In this document: one piece after another, positions 16,698-25,491 of the stretch
Numbering within the stretch: the first letter of the stretch is position 1
Layout of the letters: every line of letters starts with the position of its first letter
Source of the DNA: Kitasatospora sp. GAS204B
GTDB lineage: Bacteria > Actinomycetota > Actinomycetes > Streptomycetales > Streptomycetaceae
DNA length: 64,000 nt
Reading direction: 5' to 3'
Assembly (NCBI RefSeq): GCF_029892155.1
Contig: NZ_JARZAG010000028.1
Span: 43,159-107,158 of the forward strand
Position numbers and translations under genes: made by a program
The notes under the pieces: model-generated
Database searches by the model: none
What the model was told of the DNA's origin: nothing
The model's input: the letters and a program-made list of their open reading frames with translations, nothing else

Positions 16698-16711
16698 CGA
16701 ACGTGTGTTTG
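16698..16711 (+). promoter_or_regulatory. SOS box (LexA operator) of lexA
   Basis: CGAACGTGTGTTTG fits the actinobacterial SOS consensus CGAAC-N4-GTTYG. It lies 71 bp upstream of the lexA start, as expected for an autoregulated repressor. Confidence 0.88.
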
Positions 16712-16782
16712 GCGCAACCTTTCGATAGGTGCTGCCGTTGGGCTGGGCAGGCAAGGGAGAACGCCCGACGAGAGGGGCCGCC

Positions 16783-17724
16783 GTGAGCACCGTACAGAGC
16801 AGCACCAGCAGTTCCACCGCCATCCAGAACCTCCCGACAACCGTCGCCGACGGCCGCGGCATCCCGCTGCAGGACCGCGCCCAGCACCACGCGGGCCGGG
16901 GCGCCACGGACCAGCAGAGCTTGGACCAGAGCATGGATCGCAGCGACAGCCGCCCTCAGACCCCGTCCGGGGGAGCCCCGGGCTACCTCCCCGACCCGAG
17001 CATCGAGCACGCCTCGGTGCAGGACGTGCCGATCGGCCTGCCGAACGGCCAGGTCCGCTCGCTGCCGGGCCGCCCGCCGGGCATCCGCACGGACGAGGCC
17101 GGGCTGACCGAGCGCCAGCGCCGGGTGATCGACGTGATCCGGGACTCCGTGCAGCGGCGCGGCTACCCGCCGAGCATGCGGGAGATCGGCCAGGCCGTCG
17201 GCCTCTCCTCCACCTCCTCGGTGGCGCACCAGCTGATGGCGCTGGAGCGCAAGGGCTTCCTGCGCCGCGACCCGCACCGCCCGCGGGCCTACGAGGTGCG
17301 CGGGGTCGAGGTGACCCGGCCGAACACCGCCGAGGCCGCCGGGCGCCCGTCCACCTCCTACGTCCCACTGGTCGGCCGGATCGCCGCCGGTGGCCCGATC
17401 CTGGCCGAGCAGACCGTCGAGGACGTCTTCCCGCTGCCCCGCCAGCTGGTCGGCGAGGGCGAGCTGTTCGCCCTGACCGTGCGCGGCGACTCGATGATCG
17501 AGGCCGCGATCTGCGACGGCGACTGGGTCACCGTGCGCCGCCAGCCGGTCGCCGAGAACGGCGACATCGTGGCCGCGATGATCGACGGCGAGGCCACCGT
17601 GAAGCGGCTCAAGCGCGAGGACGGCCGGATCTGGCTGATGCCGCACAACCCCGCCTACGAGCCCATCCCGGGCGACAACGCGACCATCCTGGGCAAGGTC
17701 GTGGCGGTGCTGCGGCGCCTGTGA
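16783..17724 (+). CDS. lexA: SOS-response repressor and self-cleaving protease LexA
   Basis: Represses DNA-damage genes and self-cleaves when RecA is activated. With the GTG at 16783 (GAGAGGGG upstream) the protein is 313 residues, longer than the ~230-260 usual for streptomycetes. The extra N-terminus is Ser/Thr/Gln-rich and probably disordered; a later ATG at 16933 would give a more normal length. The winged-helix domain starts at LTERQRRVIDVI and carries GYPPSMREIGQAVG. Cleavage site Ala202-Gly203 (RIAAGGPI), catalytic Ser237 (GDSMIEA) and Lys274 (GEATVKR) are all present. A terminator follows, facing the convergent helicase gene. Confidence 0.96.
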   Translation: MSTVQSSTSSSTAIQNLPTTVADGRGIPLQDRAQHHAGRGATDQQSLDQSMDRSDSRPQTPSGGAPGYLPDPSIEHASVQDVPIGLPNGQVRSLPGRPPGIRTDEAGLTERQRRVIDVIRDSVQRRGYPPSMREIGQAVGLSSTSSVAHQLMALERKGFLRRDPHRPRAYEVRGVEVTRPNTAEAAGRPSTSYVPLVGRIAAGGPILAEQTVEDVFPLPRQLVGEGELFALTVRGDSMIEAAICDGDWVTVRRQPVAENGDIVAAMIDGEATVKRLKREDGRIWLMPHNPAYEPIPGDNATILGKVVAVLRRL

Positions 17725-17761
17725 CCGTGCACCGTGCGCCCGGCGCCGCACGCACGACAAC

Positions 17762-17796
17762 CGAGGGCCCCTACCGACACCCGGCAGGGGCCCTCG
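17762..17796. terminator. Bidirectional terminator between lexA and dinG-like gene
   Basis: CGAGGGCCCCT (17762-17772) and AGGGGCCCTCG (17786-17796) form a perfect 11-bp stem with a 13-nt loop in the space between two convergent genes. Confidence 0.88.
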
Positions 17797-17827
17797 CGCT
17801 TGACCCGGCCCGGCTGCTCAGCCGGGC

Positions 17828-19933
17828 TCAGCCACGCTTGTCGACCGGCCTGGGCGGCGGCGCGGACGCCGCGATCGCCGCCAGCGAGCGCCGCACCTGG
17901 TTGCGGTCGGTGGTGTACCAGAAGTCCGGCATCGAGGACCGGAAGAAGCCGCCGTACCGGGCGGTGGCCAGTCGCGGATCGAGCACCGCGACCACCCCGC
18001 GGTCGTCCGCCGCGCGCACCAGCCGGCCCGCGCCCTGCGCCATCAGCAGCGCGGCATGGGTCGCCGCCACCGCCATGAAGCCGTTGCCGCCCGCCTCCTC
18101 GACCGCCTTCTGCCGGGCGCTCATCAGCGGATCGTCCGGGCGCGGGAACGGGATCCGGTCCATCACCACCAGCTGGCAGGCGGAACCCGGCACGTCCACC
18201 CCCTGCCAGAGCGACAGCGTGCCGAACAGGCAGGTCTCCGGATCCGCGGCGAAGGCCCTGATCAACTCGCCCAGGGTGTCCTCGCCCTGCAGCAGGATCG
18301 GGAAGTCCAGGCGCTCGCGCAGCTGCTCGGCGGCCGTCTGGGCGGCCCGCATCGAGGAGAAGAGGCCCAGCGTGCGCCCGCCGGCCGCGCCGATCAGCTC
18401 GGCCAACTCGTCCAGCATCTGCGGCCGGTCCGGCTCCCGCCCGGGCGGCGGCAGGTGCTTGGCGACGTAGAGGATGCCCTGCTTGGGGTAGGAGAAGGGC
18501 GAGCCGACGTCGAGTCCGCGCCAGTACGGTGGGGCGTCCTCGCCCTCGGCCCGCTCCGGCTCGTCGGCCGCCCGCTGGTCCGGCAACCGCCCCTCACCCG
18601 GCAGGCCGACCGAGGCGGCCACGCCGTTGAAGTCGCCGCCGAGCTTCAGGGTGGCCGAGGTGAGCACCACCGAGCGCTCCTTGTAGAGGTTCTCCCGCAG
18701 CAGCCCGGAGACGCTCATCGGCGCCACCCGCAGCGAGGCGGGGACCAGCCCGTAGCGGTCGTTGCGCTCGATCCAGACCACGTCGTAGGGCGATTCGGAG
18801 AGCAGCCGCTCGGTGGTGTCGTGCAGCGTCTCGGCGGCGGCCATCGCCTGCTTGCGCACCGCGTCCTCGTCGGAGAGCCCCTTGTCCCTGGTCTCGCCGA
18901 GCGAGGTGATCACCAGCCGGCTGGCGTCCCGGATCGCGGCCACCGCGTAGCCGAGGTACTCGGGCAACTCGTCGACCTTGCCGGGCTGAGCCGTCTCCAT
19001 CAGACCGTGGTAGCTCTCGGCGGCGGCCTGCAGCGCGTCCACCGCCTTCTCGTTGGCGAGCCGGGCGGCCCGCTTGACGGCCCGGTTGACCGCGCCGACG
19101 GTCAGCTCCGCGGTGGCCGCGCCGGTCACCCGGTTCACCAGCTCGTGCGCCTCGTCGATGATCAGCAGCTCGTGCTCGGGCAGCACCGGGGCGCCCTCGA
19201 TCGCGTCGATCGCCAGCAGCGCGTGGTTGGTGACCACCACGTCCGCGAGCTTGGCCCGCTCCCGGGCCTTCTCCGCGAAGCACTCCTGGCCGTAGGCGCA
19301 GCGGCTGGCGCCCAGGCACTCCCGGGAACTGACGGAGAGTTGGGCCCAGGCCTTGTCCGAGACGCCGGGACTCATGTCGTCGCGGTCACCGGTCTCGGTC
19401 TCGCCCGCCCAGTCGCGCAGCCGCAGCACGTCCTGGCCGAGCTTGCCGCTCGGGCCGCCGAGGGCCTCGACCGGGTCGAAGAGGCCCTCGCCCTCCTCGC
19501 TCGGGGTGCCCTCGTTGGCCCGGTGCAGGCAGAGGTAGTTGGAGCGGCCCTTGAGCATCGCGAAGAGCGGGCGGCGGCGCAGGATCGGCTGCAGCGCCTC
19601 CACCGTGCGCGGCAAGTCCCGCTCCACCAGCTGGCGTTGCAGCGCCAGGGTGGCGGTGGCCACCACCACCCGGTCGCCGTGGGCGAGCGCGGGGACCAGG
19701 TAGGCGAGGGACTTTCCGGTGCCGGTGCCGGCCTGCACCAGCAGGTGTTCGGCGTGGTCGGTGGCCTCGGCCACCGCCTGGGCCATCTGGATCTGGCCGG
19801 GGCGCTCGACTCCGCCGACCGCGGTGACCGCGGCGTGCAGGAGCTCGGGGATGCGGCCGGTGGGTACCGGGCCGGGGCCGGGGTCGTTCGAGCCCTCGGC
19901 GGGCAGCAGCTGGGGTGCGGAGTCGTTCGTCAT
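17828..19933 (-). CDS. dinG: DinG/XPD-type ATP-dependent DNA helicase
   Basis: A 5'-3' superfamily-2 DNA helicase of 701 residues. Walker A is QAGTGTGKSLAY and the DEAH box is LLIIDEAHELVNR. Four cysteines between the motifs (in YLCLHR, ECLGAS, RCAYGQ and QECF) fit the iron-sulfur cluster of the XPD/DinG family. Motif VI appears as QGAGRLVRAADDRG. It starts only 12 bp after the stop of the siderophore synthetase gene on the same strand, so read-through from that operon is likely. No SOS box is visible at its own start. In this family the enzyme resolves R-loops or blocked forks; its role here is inferred from homology. Confidence 0.92.
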   Translation of the reverse strand: MTNDSAPQLLPAEGSNDPGPGPVPTGRIPELLHAAVTAVGGVERPGQIQMAQAVAEATDHAEHLLVQAGTGTGKSLAYLVPALAHGDRVVVATATLALQRQLVERDLPRTVEALQPILRRRPLFAMLKGRSNYLCLHRANEGTPSEEGEGLFDPVEALGGPSGKLGQDVLRLRDWAGETETGDRDDMSPGVSDKAWAQLSVSSRECLGASRCAYGQECFAEKARERAKLADVVVTNHALLAIDAIEGAPVLPEHELLIIDEAHELVNRVTGAATAELTVGAVNRAVKRAARLANEKAVDALQAAAESYHGLMETAQPGKVDELPEYLGYAVAAIRDASRLVITSLGETRDKGLSDEDAVRKQAMAAAETLHDTTERLLSESPYDVVWIERNDRYGLVPASLRVAPMSVSGLLRENLYKERSVVLTSATLKLGGDFNGVAASVGLPGEGRLPDQRAADEPERAEGEDAPPYWRGLDVGSPFSYPKQGILYVAKHLPPPGREPDRPQMLDELAELIGAAGGRTLGLFSSMRAAQTAAEQLRERLDFPILLQGEDTLGELIRAFAADPETCLFGTLSLWQGVDVPGSACQLVVMDRIPFPRPDDPLMSARQKAVEEAGGNGFMAVAATHAALLMAQGAGRLVRAADDRGVVAVLDPRLATARYGGFFRSSMPDFWYTTDRNQVRRSLAAIAASAPPPRPVDKRG

Positions 19934-19945
19934 GGCCCTTCCACC

Positions 19946-21790
19946 CTACGGGGCCGGACTGACAACGCCCTCGCGCGGACCGGGCAACCCGGCCCCGGCG
20001 GCCGCCAGCGGGTTGGCCACCCGCCCGTACACGGCCGCGTGCGGGCGCTCGGGCCGGTCCCGGTAGCCGTCCAGCAGCAGCCGGTTGCGGTTCAGGCAGA
20101 GCCGGTCGATGGTCGGGGTGAACAGGTCGAAGAGCGCGAACCGCTCGGCCAGCTCGGGAAAACGCGCCTGGTGGGCCAGCACCGCGGCCCGCAGCAGACC
20201 CCAGAACTCCGCCTCCGGCAGGGCGAGTCGGCGTTCCAGCAGCGGCGCCAGGTAGCGGTACACGCCGATGAACAGGCCCGCGTGCAGGAACTGGCACAGG
20301 CCCGCCGGCGCCTCGCGCAGCAGCACCTCGGCCACCTCGGGCGGCAGCTCGCGCAGTTCGGGCAGGTCCTGGTCGCTGAGGTTGACGTCGTCGACGAAGT
20401 CCTTGACCGCCAGCCGGACCGGGACGTCGCGCTCGTCGAAGAGCAGGATCGCGTTCTCGCCGTGCGGGGAGAAGACCGTGCCGTAGCGGTAGAGGAAGTG
20501 CAGCAGCGGCGGCAGCATCACGCCGAACAGCCGGGCCGTCCAGTCCCGCACGGAGAGCCCCGAGCGGGCGATCAGCTCCTCGACCAGGGCCCGGCCGTCC
20601 GTCCCGGTCTGCAGCAGCGCGGCCAGCGTGCGCCCGCGCTCCCCCGGTTCGAGGTACCCGCCCAACGGTTCGCGCCAGATCGCGCCGAGCAGTTCCTTGT
20701 ACTGGTAGGGCGCCTCCGGCAGCCGCGCGTAGTAGGGGTGCTCGACGGTGACCGAGGCGACCTCGCCGAGCAGCACCACCCGGCACTCCTCGCGCAGGAA
20801 GGGGTCACCGTCGCGCAGCCCGTGGATCCACGCGGTGACCGCCGGCGCGGCCAGCGTGCGCTCGGTCGGCAGCCCGCGCCAGACCAGGGTGTTGAGCACC
20901 GAGAGCGGCAGCTTGACGGTGTGCCGCCGCGGACTGGTCACGTTGAAGAAGGAACGGATGGACTGCTGCGGCAGCCGCAGGTCGCGGTCGGCGGGCAGCA
21001 GCACGATCCGCCGGTCGGCGACCCAGGGCGCGAAGAGCGGCAGCACCGTCTCGTCCCACTGCCAGGGGTGCACCGGCAGCAGCAGGTAGGCGGCCGGGTC
21101 CAGGCCCTGGCCGTGCAGCCGCCCCCGGTAGTGCGCCAGCACCTCGGCGTCCAGCTCCAGCCGGTAGAGCGCCTCGGCCTCGGACAGCTCGCCGACGCCC
21201 CGGTACCGGGCCAGGTCGCGGTGGACGGCGAGCCAGCTCAGCGGCTGCAGGGTGCGCGCCTCGGGCGTCCAACGCGCCGCGTCGGCGGCGGAGAAGCCGA
21301 GCCGGCCCTTGTTGAGCACCAGCCACGGGTGGCCGCTCTGGCGCCCCTCCAGCCCGGCGTGGTCCAGCTCGGCCAGCTCGGCCGCGCTCAGCGCGCCGGC
21401 CGCCAGCCTGACGTCGGCGAGCAGGGTGGCGGTCAGCTCCCGGACCAGGTGACCGCTGGTGTCCCCGGAGAGCCCGAGTAAGGCACGGGCCGCCAGCACG
21501 AACTCGAACGGGTCGTCGGTCTTCCGCTCGTCGGCCTGGATCGACTCCGGGTCGACCTGCCAGCTGCCGTACGCCCCGCGCCGGGCCGCGAACCGGTACT
21601 CGGGCCCGTCGGGCAGCGCGAGCCGGTAGCCGCCCGGGACGGGCTCGGGGCGCAGCAGCTCCTCGTAGCTGAACTCGGCGAGCAGCTTGGCCAGCAGCGC
21701 CCGGCAGGCCGCGCGCCAGCGCGGCTCGGTGAGCGGGTCCTGGGCGAGCGGGTCCTGGGTCAACGGGTCAGCGGCGGGCGGACGGGGCAC
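19946..21790 (-). CDS. IucA/IucC-family siderophore synthetase (second)
   Basis: NRPS-independent siderophore synthetase of ~614 residues. It adenylates a carboxylate (citrate or a derivative) and condenses it with a hydroxamate amine. Signature regions are HPWQWDETVLP, TSPRRHTVKLPLSVLNT and the ferric-transporter-like C-terminus SPHGENAILLFDERDVPVRL. The GTG start at 21790 has GAGGAG upstream inside the preceding gene; a GTG at 21817 would add 9 residues. Codon 104 is TTA (21479-21481), so full translation should need the bldA tRNA. It is the last gene of the operon, by analogy an IucC/DesD-type enzyme that completes the molecule. Confidence 0.92.
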   Translation of the reverse strand: MPRPPAADPLTQDPLAQDPLTEPRWRAACRALLAKLLAEFSYEELLRPEPVPGGYRLALPDGPEYRFAARRGAYGSWQVDPESIQADERKTDDPFEFVLAARALLGLSGDTSGHLVRELTATLLADVRLAAGALSAAELAELDHAGLEGRQSGHPWLVLNKGRLGFSAADAARWTPEARTLQPLSWLAVHRDLARYRGVGELSEAEALYRLELDAEVLAHYRGRLHGQGLDPAAYLLLPVHPWQWDETVLPLFAPWVADRRIVLLPADRDLRLPQQSIRSFFNVTSPRRHTVKLPLSVLNTLVWRGLPTERTLAAPAVTAWIHGLRDGDPFLREECRVVLLGEVASVTVEHPYYARLPEAPYQYKELLGAIWREPLGGYLEPGERGRTLAALLQTGTDGRALVEELIARSGLSVRDWTARLFGVMLPPLLHFLYRYGTVFSPHGENAILLFDERDVPVRLAVKDFVDDVNLSDQDLPELRELPPEVAEVLLREAPAGLCQFLHAGLFIGVYRYLAPLLERRLALPEAEFWGLLRAAVLAHQARFPELAERFALFDLFTPTIDRLCLNRNRLLLDGYRDRPERPHAAVYGRVANPLAAAGAGLPGPREGVVSPAP

Positions 21791-23150
21791 GGTTCCACTC
21801 CTCGGTGAAGGCGGCACCCTGGGCGGGCAGGGCGGCCGGGGCGAAGCTGGTCCAGGCGGTCCTGGCGGGCAGCCGGTGCACCGTGCGGCCGGTGAGCGCG
21901 TTGAGGATCACCGCCGCGCGATGGGCGCCGAGGCCGAGGTCCGGGGTCCCGACGCCGTGCGTGTGCAGCTCGGCGTTCTGCACGAACAGGCCGCCGGTCA
22001 GCTCCGGCGCGGTGGCCACCCGGTGGTCCAGGTCGACCCGGAACCGGCCCTGCTCGTCCCAGTCGATCAGCTCGGCCAGCGGTTCCAGGGCCGCCGGGCG
22101 CCCGGCCCGGTAGCCGGTGGCCAGCACCACGGCGTCGGTGCGGACCACCCGCCGCAGCCCGGAGTCCCGGTGCAGGCAGCGCAGCTCCAGGCCGCCGCAG
22201 GGTCCGGGCAGCGCCTCGGTCACCTCGGTGCCGGGGATGATCTCGGCACCGACGGCGCCGATCGGGCGGCCGATGGTCCGCTCGTAGAGCAGGTCGTGGA
22301 TGTCGGCCAGGGTCTCGGCGCTGGCCGCCTTGTGCAGCTGCCACTGCTCGGTCACCAGCCGGTCGCGGACAGGGGCGGGCAGCGCGTGGAAGTAGCGGGT
22401 GTAGTCAGGGGTGAAGTGCTCCAGGCCGAGCTTGGAGTACTCCATCGGGGCCAGTGCCCTGGTCCGGGTGAGCCACCGCAGCCGGGTGCCGTCACCCTCC
22501 CGGTCGCGCAGCAGGTCCAGGAAGACCTCGGCGCCGGACTGTCCCGAGCCGACCACGGTGATGTCCCGGGCGCCCGCCAGCCCCGCCCGGCGTTCCAGGT
22601 ACTCGTCGGAGTGGAAGACGGTGGACCGCCCCGACAGCGCGACGAAGGCCGCCGGCCGGACCGGCTCGGTGCCGACCCCGAGCACCAGGTTGCGGGCCCG
22701 CACCCGGCGCTCCCCCGCCGGCCCGCGCAGCGTGGCGGCGAAGGCGCCGTCCGCCCAGGTCACCGCCGTGACCTCGGTGCCGAACCGGCAGCCGGCCAGC
22801 CCCTGGGCGGCCCAGCGGCAGTAGTGGTCGTACTCGCGGCGCGGCAGCTGGAACCGCTCGGCGAAGTAGAACGGGAAGAGCCGGTCGTGGGCGCGCAGGT
22901 AGTTGAGGAACGACCACGGGTTGGTCGGATCGACCAGCGAGACCAGGTCGGCCAGGAACGGCACCTGCATCCTGGCCCCGTCCACCAGCATGCCGGGGTG
23001 CCAGCGGAACTCGGGGCTGCGGTCGCAGAACAGCGCCCGCAACTGCGGCTGCCGGTCGGCCAGCGCGGCCAGCGAGAGGTTGAACGGGCCGATGCCGACG
23101 CCCAGGACGTCGAGCGGCACTCCGGGCGGCGGGTCGAGCTGATCGTCCAT
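21768..23150 (-). CDS. Lysine/ornithine N-hydroxylase (IucD/DesB type)
   Basis: Flavin monooxygenase that N-hydroxylates the side-chain amine of lysine, ornithine or a diamine, the first step toward a hydroxamate. It has 460 residues. Visible features: VLGVGIGPFNLSLAALA (FAD loop; Gly-x-Gly-x-x-Asn type typical of this class), FRWHPGMLVDGARMQ near the N-terminus, TVVGSGQSGAEVF for NADPH, and VVLATGYRAGRP near the C-terminus. The ATG overlaps the acetyltransferase stop by one base. Substrate choice cannot be read from sequence. No decarboxylase gene is present, so an amino acid such as lysine, as in aerobactin, is at least as likely as cadaverine. Confidence 0.93.
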   Translation of the reverse strand: MDDQLDPPPGVPLDVLGVGIGPFNLSLAALADRQPQLRALFCDRSPEFRWHPGMLVDGARMQVPFLADLVSLVDPTNPWSFLNYLRAHDRLFPFYFAERFQLPRREYDHYCRWAAQGLAGCRFGTEVTAVTWADGAFAATLRGPAGERRVRARNLVLGVGTEPVRPAAFVALSGRSTVFHSDEYLERRAGLAGARDITVVGSGQSGAEVFLDLLRDREGDGTRLRWLTRTRALAPMEYSKLGLEHFTPDYTRYFHALPAPVRDRLVTEQWQLHKAASAETLADIHDLLYERTIGRPIGAVGAEIIPGTEVTEALPGPCGGLELRCLHRDSGLRRVVRTDAVVLATGYRAGRPAALEPLAELIDWDEQGRFRVDLDHRVATAPELTGGLFVQNAELHTHGVGTPDLGLGAHRAAVILNALTGRTVHRLPARTAWTSFAPAALPAQGAAFTEEWNRAPSARR

Positions 23151-23671
23151 CAGGCATCCCTCTCACGCATCATCAGCGCCGCGCGCTTCTCGGGCAGCTC
23201 GATCTCTCCCGCGCTGCTGAAGCCGGCCCGGCGAAAGGCCCGCACCGACGGGGTGTTGCGGACGTCGGGCTCGGCGACCACCCGGGGGCTGGTGCGCAGC
23301 AGGTGCTCGGCCATCGCGCTGAGCAGCGCGCCGCCCAGGCCCCGGCCGCGGCTCTCCGGCGGGCCCAGCAGCAGGTGCAGGCCGATGTCGCCGGGGTCGG
23401 CCCGGTAGTAGCCGGCCAGCCGGTCCTGCTCGACCCGGTAGACCTCCCAGTAGCTCATCGGCACGCCGTTCAGCAGGCCGAGCTGCGGAACGCTGCGGCC
23501 GTCCCCGTCCAGTTGGGCGCGCACGTGCCGCTCGGTGACCTCGGGCGGCCCGGCCAGCTCCCAGAAGGCGTCCACCACCGGGTCGTTCATCCACCCGGTG
23601 ATCAGCGGCAGGTCCTCGGGCCGGACGATCCGCAGCCGGAAGGGCCCGGCCGAGGTGGTCAGCACGGTCAT
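23150..23671 (-). CDS. GNAT-family siderophore acetyltransferase (IucB-like)
   Basis: Acyl-CoA N-acyltransferase of 173 residues that should acylate the hydroxylamine to a hydroxamate. The ATG at 23671 overlaps the upstream gene's stop (ATGA). Family hallmarks are PEDLPLITGWMNDPVVDAFW at the N-terminus, GYYRADPGDIGLHLLLGPPE, the acetyl-CoA loop ESRGRGLGGALLSAM and VVAEPDVRNTPSVRAFRRAG near the end. It is embedded between a synthetase and the hydroxylase, which fixes its pathway. Acyl donor (acetyl, succinyl or other) is not determined. Confidence 0.92.
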   Translation of the reverse strand: MTVLTTSAGPFRLRIVRPEDLPLITGWMNDPVVDAFWELAGPPEVTERHVRAQLDGDGRSVPQLGLLNGVPMSYWEVYRVEQDRLAGYYRADPGDIGLHLLLGPPESRGRGLGGALLSAMAEHLLRTSPRVVAEPDVRNTPSVRAFRRAGFSSAGEIELPEKRAALMMRERDA

Positions 23672-25491
23672 CCGGCCGCCACCGGATTGGGGATGGTGAC
23701 GTAGACGGACTGCGTCTCCACCGGGCCGACCAGCTCGTCCAGCCCGTGCAGGCGGGTGAGCATGTTGGCCTTGCACCGCAGTTCGGCCGTCGCCAGCAGC
23801 TGGGCGGGCAGCGTGGAGCCGGTCGCCGTGGCGGCGGGGCCGGCCAGGAACCGGCGCAGCCCGGCCAGCAGCACCCGCTCGTCGGCCAGCCGCTGCGAGC
23901 CGAACGCGCCGATCAGGCCGAGGATGTGGTTGATGCCCAGGTAGTAGGCGAACCGCTCGTCGGCCACCGCGTCCTCGACGAAGGTGTCGCTGTGCCGGCC
24001 GAGGCCGGGCAGCCGGGCTTCGAGCCGCTCGGCCCGCGAGGCGCGGAAGTAGTAGCCCTGGTTGTCGCGGTACCGGCCGCCGCACGGCCAGCCGTCGGCG
24101 TCCAGCAGCACCAGGGTGTTCTGCTGGTGGGCCTCCAGCGCGATGCCGGCCCGCCCGTCCAGCCAGAGCACCGGCAGCACCACGGCGTCCAGGTAGCGCA
24201 GGAACCACTCGGCGGCCACGGTCGGCCGCGGACGGCCGCTGCGCCGGGCCAACGAGCGCAGCAGGTCGCCGAGTTCGGACGGCACGGCGCGGGCGGGCTC
24301 GCCGAGCGGGCGTTCGGCGACCAGCGCGGCCACGCAGATCGCCCGGTCGGTGTCGGCGAAGGGTTGCTGCCGCAGCACGGTGTCCAGGCCACTGGCACCC
24401 TGCTCGCCGATCCCCGGCAGGTCCACCCCGATCCAGGCCGGGTCGCGGACGATGTCGAACCCGGGGTGCGCGGCCCGCCACTCGGCACCCAGCCCGGCCG
24501 CCAGCAGCCGGTGCACCTCCAGGCCCCGGTGCAGCTCCTTGCGCAGGTTCTCCCGGCGGGAGTTGGTGATCCGCAGGCCGAGCGAGAGCTTGAGCATCCA
24601 GGGGGTGCCGGGACGGAAGACGGTGCGCACCGAGGAGGTCGGGTACCAGGGGGCGCCGTGCCGCCCGAGGTCGTGCAGCGCGCCCTCGGCCAGCAGCCGG
24701 GCGATCTGCGGGCGGCGCTCCAGCTCCTGGGCCTGCCACGGGTGCAGCGGCAGTGCGGCGGTGTTCGGCGGCAGCAGGCCAGGGGCGCCGAGCAGTTCGG
24801 CGGTCAGCTGCTCGGCGGTGACGTCCAGCGCCGAGCCCGCGGCGAGCAGATCGCGGTCGACGGCGTACCAGTGCAGTGCGAAGGAGCCGCGCAACTCGGG
24901 CGAGTACGCCGCGCTCTGGGCGGGCCCGAGGCCGTCGCGGCTCTTCGGATCGGGCTGCAGCGGGTGGCCGAGCAGCAGCGACTGCTCGGCCCGCAGGAAG
25001 GCGGAGTCCGGCCCCGGGCCCGGGTGTTCGCGCCGGTACCGCAGCACGTCGGTGGTCCGCCGGACCGAATCGGCCACCCGCCCGACCATGTCGGCGAGTT
25101 GCTCGGGGGCGGGGTGCGCGCCGGTGGAGCGGGCCAGCAGTGCGGCGGCGGTCACCGCGTCCAGCGCCGTGCCGTCGGGTTCGGCCTGATCGGGTGCCGG
25201 CACGGCTGCGGCCGGAGCCAGCGTGACCGGACCGAACCGGTGCCAGCCGCACGGCGACCAGTACCGCACCTGCGCCAGCAGCCGGGCCGCCCCGCCCAGC
25301 ACCGGGATCCGCAGCAGGCCGTCCTGGTCCGGGCGGGCGCCGGTCTCCCGGCACCAGCAGCGCAGCAGCCCCTCGACGGCCGCCTGTTCGGCCGCGACCG
25401 AGGGATCCTGGTGCAGCAGCGGATCCGACTCGGCCCACTGGTCCAGCTGGCGGGGGACGGTGGCCGGGGCTCCGGTCAGGGCGGTGCTCAA
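23668..25491 (-). CDS. IucA/IucC-family siderophore synthetase (first)
   Basis: First gene of the siderophore operon, ~607 residues. The probable start is a TTG at 25491, which has GAGGAG 5 nt upstream; a GTG at 25587 is in frame but has no ribosome-binding site. Conserved features: LPLHPWQAQELERRPQI, the ATP-binding region TSSVRTVFRPGTPWMLKLSL, and ALEAHQQNTLVLLDADGWPC with GGRYRDNQGYYF at the C-terminal half. Two different IucA/IucC enzymes with a hydroxylase and an acyltransferase give the composition of an aerobactin-type pathway, though the gene order differs. No transporter or receptor gene adjoins. Confidence 0.92.
   Translation of the reverse strand: MSTALTGAPATVPRQLDQWAESDPLLHQDPSVAAEQAAVEGLLRCWCRETGARPDQDGLLRIPVLGGAARLLAQVRYWSPCGWHRFGPVTLAPAAAVPAPDQAEPDGTALDAVTAAALLARSTGAHPAPEQLADMVGRVADSVRRTTDVLRYRREHPGPGPDSAFLRAEQSLLLGHPLQPDPKSRDGLGPAQSAAYSPELRGSFALHWYAVDRDLLAAGSALDVTAEQLTAELLGAPGLLPPNTAALPLHPWQAQELERRPQIARLLAEGALHDLGRHGAPWYPTSSVRTVFRPGTPWMLKLSLGLRITNSRRENLRKELHRGLEVHRLLAAGLGAEWRAAHPGFDIVRDPAWIGVDLPGIGEQGASGLDTVLRQQPFADTDRAICVAALVAERPLGEPARAVPSELGDLLRSLARRSGRPRPTVAAEWFLRYLDAVVLPVLWLDGRAGIALEAHQQNTLVLLDADGWPCGGRYRDNQGYYFRASRAERLEARLPGLGRHSDTFVEDAVADERFAYYLGINHILGLIGAFGSQRLADERVLLAGLRRFLAGPAATATGSTLPAQLLATAELRCKANMLTRLHGLDELVGPVETQSVYVTIPNPVAAG

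Larger units (their letters stand above)
16293..16782. promoter_or_regulatory. 490-bp divergent nrdR/lexA control region
   Basis: Non-coding region between the divergent nrdR and lexA genes. It is less GC-rich than its surroundings, especially at 16630-16720. It holds the two NrdR-box-like sites near nrdR and one SOS box near lexA. No plausible small gene was seen. Confidence 0.75.
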
